64,000 bases of DNA, taken from contig CAUAFG010000006.1 in NCBI GenBank assembly GCA_958428235.1, positions 45,785 through 109,784 on the forward strand. The letters run 5' to 3'. Below, one piece after another: positions 61,205 through 64,000 of the stretch. The translations under genes and the position numbers were made by a program. Source of the DNA: Faeciplasma sp900553675. Its GTDB lineage: Bacteria > Bacillota > Clostridia > Oscillospirales > Ruminococcaceae. The first letter of the stretch is position 1, and the number at the start of each line of letters is the position of its first letter. The notes beneath the pieces are model-generated. The model saw nothing but the letters and a program-made list of their open reading frames with translations. It did no database searches and was not told where the DNA came from.

Positions 61205-61298
61205 AGTGGTTCCTCCGTGTTTTTGGATTTTTGATTTTGGATTAAAGTCAAAAATTCAAGCGGAGGAGCACGAGAGCGATGTGCCCTACGGCGGAGGA

Positions 61299-61341
61299 CA
61301 AAAAAAGAAGGGGTGCTTCTGCGTTTTGCAAAAGCACCCCT
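61299..61341 (-). terminator. Strong terminator
   Basis: AGGGGTGCTT (61309-61318) / AAGCACCCCT (61332-61341) perfect stem, followed on the minus strand by CTTCTTTTTTT. It ends the transcript of the GAF-BTAD gene or of a small RNA from the repeat region. Confidence 0.85.
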
Positions 61342-61374
61342 CGCAAGGAATGTATTTTTGGTCAAAATAAAACC

Positions 61375-61423
61375 CCCGTAAATTAGTTTTAAGAGCTTTT
61401 GCCCTTAAAATCTAACTTACGGG
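61375..61423. repeat. Near-perfect inverted repeat
   Basis: CCCGTAAATTAGTTTTAAG (61375-61393) pairs with CTTAAAATCTAACTTACGGG (61404-61423) with one mismatch and one bulge; the loop is 10 bases. It directly abuts the direct repeat cluster. Confidence 0.75.
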
Positions 61424-61555
61424 TGTCGCTTGAAAGTGGTATGAGAGTCGCACGAAAGTCAAATGACCCCTGTTTGAGTCAAATGAAAGTCAAATGGAGA
61501 AAAGAGGTGTCGCATGAGAGTCGTTTACAGTGTCGCATGAGCGTCGTTTTGCAGA
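61424..61555. repeat. Cluster of short direct repeats (xATGArAGTCg)
   Basis: About seven copies of a 10-12-base unit: CTTGAAAGTGG, TATGAGAGTCGC, CACGAAAGTCAA, TTTGAGTCAA, AATGAAAGTCAA, GCATGAGAGTCGT and GCATGAGCGTCGT. The last two sit in a longer GTGTCGCATGAGnGTCGTTT repeat. They have the look of iterons or multiple operators. Confidence 0.7.
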
Positions 61556-61566
61556 AAAATCGAGGT

Positions 61567-62982
61567 TCAAGCCTCTAAGAGTTGTCTGTATGGAAGTGTT
61601 TCATCCTTGCAGATGAATTTCTTTAGAGTATCAAACTCATCAGAGGTCAAACGGTTTTTTGCCTGCTGTATTTCTCTCTTGGCAAGAGCTACAACACCGG
61701 AGTGATAGATGGCGTATACAAGCCAATACTGTGCCTTTACGTTTTCGGGAACGAGTTTTAACGCCTTTGTTGCAAAATGGTGGATGCCGTCGTAATCCTC
61801 AAATTTGGCGAAGATGGACAGCAGCTCATCAACCATAGCGATGTACTTCATTTTGTAATCTGTAGCAACGCTGACAATCCAATTGTCATCACAGGACGCT
61901 CCCATAACGTGTCCTTTGTACAGCTTGATTGCTTGTTTCAAGGCGTGAACCTTTTGTGAAATAGGAATATTACGTTGTGCCTGCTTCCAGAGCTTTTCAA
62001 ACTTCTGCAGGTCACTCATAACATTTGCTGACGGGCTTAATCTATAGCCGTTTGAGGTATACTCAATGAGCTTGCTTTTACAGATTAGCTCAAACGACTT
62101 TCTAAAGCGGTATATATAACCACGAATATTCTTATTTATAGTATCAATGTCAGAATCTTCTTCGGGATACAGGGCGTCGGCAATAGCTAACGCTGAGTGA
62201 GCGGTTTTTCTGTGTAGCATTATATATGCAATCGCACGGCTGCTCTTGGGCGAGTTGAAATCCTGTTCTTTCCATACGCCTGTCGATGTTGTGATTTCCA
62301 TACCACCGAAGAAGTTTATTATAATGTCGCTGTCGGTCTTGATTTCATCCGGCGCAAGAGCCATTCTGACTCTATCCATTGTATTTTTCTGTGCAATTGC
62401 ACGATGAATGACATAAGCGAGGATATTAAGAGTGCTTGTCCGGTTGTTATATTTCTTGAGATTTCGGACTACAAGGATTCCCATAGGCTTGGGTCCAAAA
62501 GGAACAGCCATAATAGAACGTGCTTCAAGTCGCTTAAAGACTTGATACTCCTGGGGAAAGGTTTTGGCAATATCTTCGACATTTGAAAAGCTGATAGGCT
62601 TCTGCTTTTTGATTAACTCGACGATACCGGGCATAGCCATAAGGCTCTCAAATTCCTGAATCTTCTCCAGTTTCTTAACCGAGGGGTCGATATTGTGCCA
62701 CCATTCGGTAGCCCAAATATTTAGTTCCATGTCAATTTCGATAACACCAGCCCAATCTGCATCATAAAATGCACAAGCCATTGCAAGTGCTTTATTTGCA
62801 ATTTCCTCCGGGTCGTCGTTTGTGTGCAGCCCCGATTCTAATTCACTGATGCTTTGCTCCTGTTCGATACAATATGTAATATACTCATCATCATACTGAG
62901 AAAAGTCCATCGGAATCGACGGGGGATGTGTGTCTTGCGGTTTCTCAATCTGCTTGAACAAACCGCCGAAAAGATGTTGCAT
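61567..62982 (-). CDS. Regulator with GAF-like and bacterial transcriptional activator (BTAD) domains
   Basis: A protein of about 471 residues. The N-terminal part (about 50-195) resembles a GAF sensor (ACAFYDADWAGVIEID, RLEARSIMAVPFGPKPMGIL). The middle (about 220-330) resembles a winged-helix OmpR/SARP-type DNA-binding domain (KSSRAIAYIMLHRKTAHSAL, NIRGYIYRFRKSFE). The rest is a BTAD-like TPR array (KALKLVPENVKAQYWLVYAI). Unusual cargo for a mobile element. ATG 62982 lies 11 bases after GGAGG; ATG 63000 precedes that site. Confidence 0.72.
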   Translation of the reverse strand: MQHLFGGLFKQIEKPQDTHPPSIPMDFSQYDDEYITYCIEQEQSISELESGLHTNDDPEEIANKALAMACAFYDADWAGVIEIDMELNIWATEWWHNIDPSVKKLEKIQEFESLMAMPGIVELIKKQKPISFSNVEDIAKTFPQEYQVFKRLEARSIMAVPFGPKPMGILVVRNLKKYNNRTSTLNILAYVIHRAIAQKNTMDRVRMALAPDEIKTDSDIIINFFGGMEITTSTGVWKEQDFNSPKSSRAIAYIMLHRKTAHSALAIADALYPEEDSDIDTINKNIRGYIYRFRKSFELICKSKLIEYTSNGYRLSPSANVMSDLQKFEKLWKQAQRNIPISQKVHALKQAIKLYKGHVMGASCDDNWIVSVATDYKMKYIAMVDELLSIFAKFEDYDGIHHFATKALKLVPENVKAQYWLVYAIYHSGVVALAKREIQQAKNRLTSDEFDTLKKFICKDETLPYRQLLEA

Positions 62983-63281
62983 AGGCGAATTATCCTCCAT
63001 TTTAGTTTTACTTATATTATAAATGATAAAAACCGCAAAACTTCGGGAATTATGTTGAACGCTTTGCAGTTCTTCATTTTTTGTTATTTTGACAATATAT
63101 TATTGACATTTTCAGAAAAGGAACAACAAAAAAGCCGGAGCATAACTGTGTTTTCTTCGACTTTTTGCAAGGTTTGCGTATAATCAATACCTACCGAATA
63201 ATTGAGTTGTTTCTTAGAGTTAATGCTGCTAAGTATCACATTATAGGAATTTTAGTCATTCATTCAAACAACGTGCGTTTA

Positions 63282-63965
63282 TCAATACTTATGCAAAATA
63301 TTATTTAGTACATGGATTTTATCCATAACCTTCCTGACAAAATCATCAGAATCTGGCAGGGAAGGTATATTATCTTCCTTGATTTCTTCGGCACTTATCT
63401 CACTCATAATAACCTCATACGAATCATCTATGTTGTAAGCAAACTTCGCATACTCTTTCGCTTCATCCAGCATACCTACTTTTGCGAGTGAACTGCAAAG
63501 GACATGAATCACCCTGCCCATCAATGGTTCGGATTTTTCCTGAGCAACGATTTGCCGTCCTATTCTTATAATCTCGTTAAGGCAGTCAATGTTATTGTTG
63601 CTGTTGAACAAATCATTTAACGCAAGCATTAATTGAGCGGCACAGTATGTATCACAGAGATATTCATGATTCGCTTCTCGCCAGATATCTACGACTCTTT
63701 CATAATTTTTAACTTCACAAGCACTGTTTGCATCATTATGGTACTGTTCTATCTTTATTCTTTTTCTTTCTTCATCTGCACCCAAGAGTTTTTCTACAGA
63801 TGTTTGATAAAATTTAGCAATGTCCGAGAGAAATTCTATCTGGGGCTGATCTTTTCCGTTCTCCCACATACTCACAGCTTGTGTACTCACATTCAAATAC
63901 TTGGCAAGCTCCTCCTGAGTGTTCCCGCGCTTTGCACGGAATGCAACTAAGGCGCCACCGCACAA
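63282..63965 (-). CDS. XRE-family regulator with TPR-like tail
   Basis: A 227-residue protein: an XRE helix-turn-helix (FRAKRGNTQEELAKYLNVST, QAVSMWENGKDQPQ) and a helical TPR-like C-terminus (about 80-227). It probably senses a peptide or partner and controls the mobile element or neighbouring genes. The only in-frame start is TTG 63965 without a clear ribosome site, and the helix-turn-helix begins unusually soon after it, so the 5' end may be truncated or rearranged near the window edge. Confidence 0.7.
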   Translation of the reverse strand: MCGGALVAFRAKRGNTQEELAKYLNVSTQAVSMWENGKDQPQIEFLSDIAKFYQTSVEKLLGADEERKRIKIEQYHNDANSACEVKNYERVVDIWREANHEYLCDTYCAAQLMLALNDLFNSNNNIDCLNEIIRIGRQIVAQEKSEPLMGRVIHVLCSSLAKVGMLDEAKEYAKFAYNIDDSYEVIMSEISAEEIKEDNIPSLPDSDDFVRKVMDKIHVLNNILHKY

Positions 63966-64000
63966 TTGCCAAAGCAGAAAAAATGTGATATAATAGGAGC

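Larger units (their letters stand above)
61205..61566. other. Repeat- and hairpin-rich control region
   Basis: Gene-free. It holds a terminator (61299-61341), a near-perfect 19-bp hairpin (61375-61423) and a cluster of short direct repeats (61424-61555). It lies between the GAF-BTAD regulator gene and the sigma-like gene and may be an operator or origin region. Confidence 0.55.

Overview
The window looks like a chromosome segment of an anaerobic, gut-type Clostridia species, probably Oscillospirales/Ruminococcaceae. The reasons are family-level: six polysaccharide-degrading glycosidases, the asd-dapA-dapB order, a B12-dependent methionine synthase with a separate reactivation protein, a Fe-S aldo/keto reductase, a pro-sigK gene, and mobilizable-element genes typical of gut Firmicutes. 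No 16S gene is present, so the taxonomy is inference.

Region 1 (1-11.8 kb) is an accessory sugar-utilisation island: two GH2 enzymes, a GH5 lipoprotein, GH31, GH51, and two intact AraC regulators. Together with the GH95 alpha-L-fucosidase at 23-25 kb, the activities fit side-chain-decorated hemicellulose such as xyloglucan. The island is scarred. One AraC gene survives only as an N-terminal piece fused to a cell-wall-anchored protein tail (5.1-5.5 kb). Another AraC C-terminal piece is fused out of frame to a truncated solute-binding lipoprotein (10.3-11.8 kb).

Region 2 (11.8-14.2 kb) is an AT-rich remnant of a small replicon: a PC4-type ssDNA-binding protein, a 41-aa ORF and a gene II/X-like replication initiator. 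The initiator is cut off exactly where an Rgg-like regulator from the other side is also cut off.

Region 3 (14.2-47.2 kb) is core chromosome. It holds lysine/diaminopimelate synthesis (asd, dapA, dapB), queuosine synthesis (queA, tgt), mntP, a HAD phosphatase, tRNA-Lys(UUU), an aldo/keto reductase, the GH95 enzyme and a phosphohexomutase. It continues with a sugar-binding lipoprotein beside a GGDEF-EAL sensor, HtrA, cysK, the methionine/folate genes, a Cys/Asp/Glu-rich membrane-anchored protein, rsmE, dCMP deaminase, tsaE-tsaB and rpiB. It ends with NUDIX and metallo-beta-lactamase-fold genes and a YtrA-type GntR/ABC operon.

Region 4 (47.4-64 kb) is mobile DNA. The gene for sporulation sigma factor K, complete with its pro-sequence, breaks off within region 2 of the protein. 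This is close to where skin elements interrupt sigK in Bacillus and Clostridioides. Behind it come small ICE/IME genes, a DnaC-like ATPase, a replication initiator, a MobP-type relaxase with MobC, and a gene-free 1.2-kb stretch with iteron-like repeats and a candidate oriT. Then follow an excisionase-like gene, three overlapping large serine recombinase genes in tandem, a DUF6870-like protein, a PemK/MazF toxin, a hairpin-rich gene-free stretch, a sigma-region-4-like regulator, a second repeat cluster, a GAF-BTAD regulator and an XRE regulator. The 3' half of sigK is not in the window.
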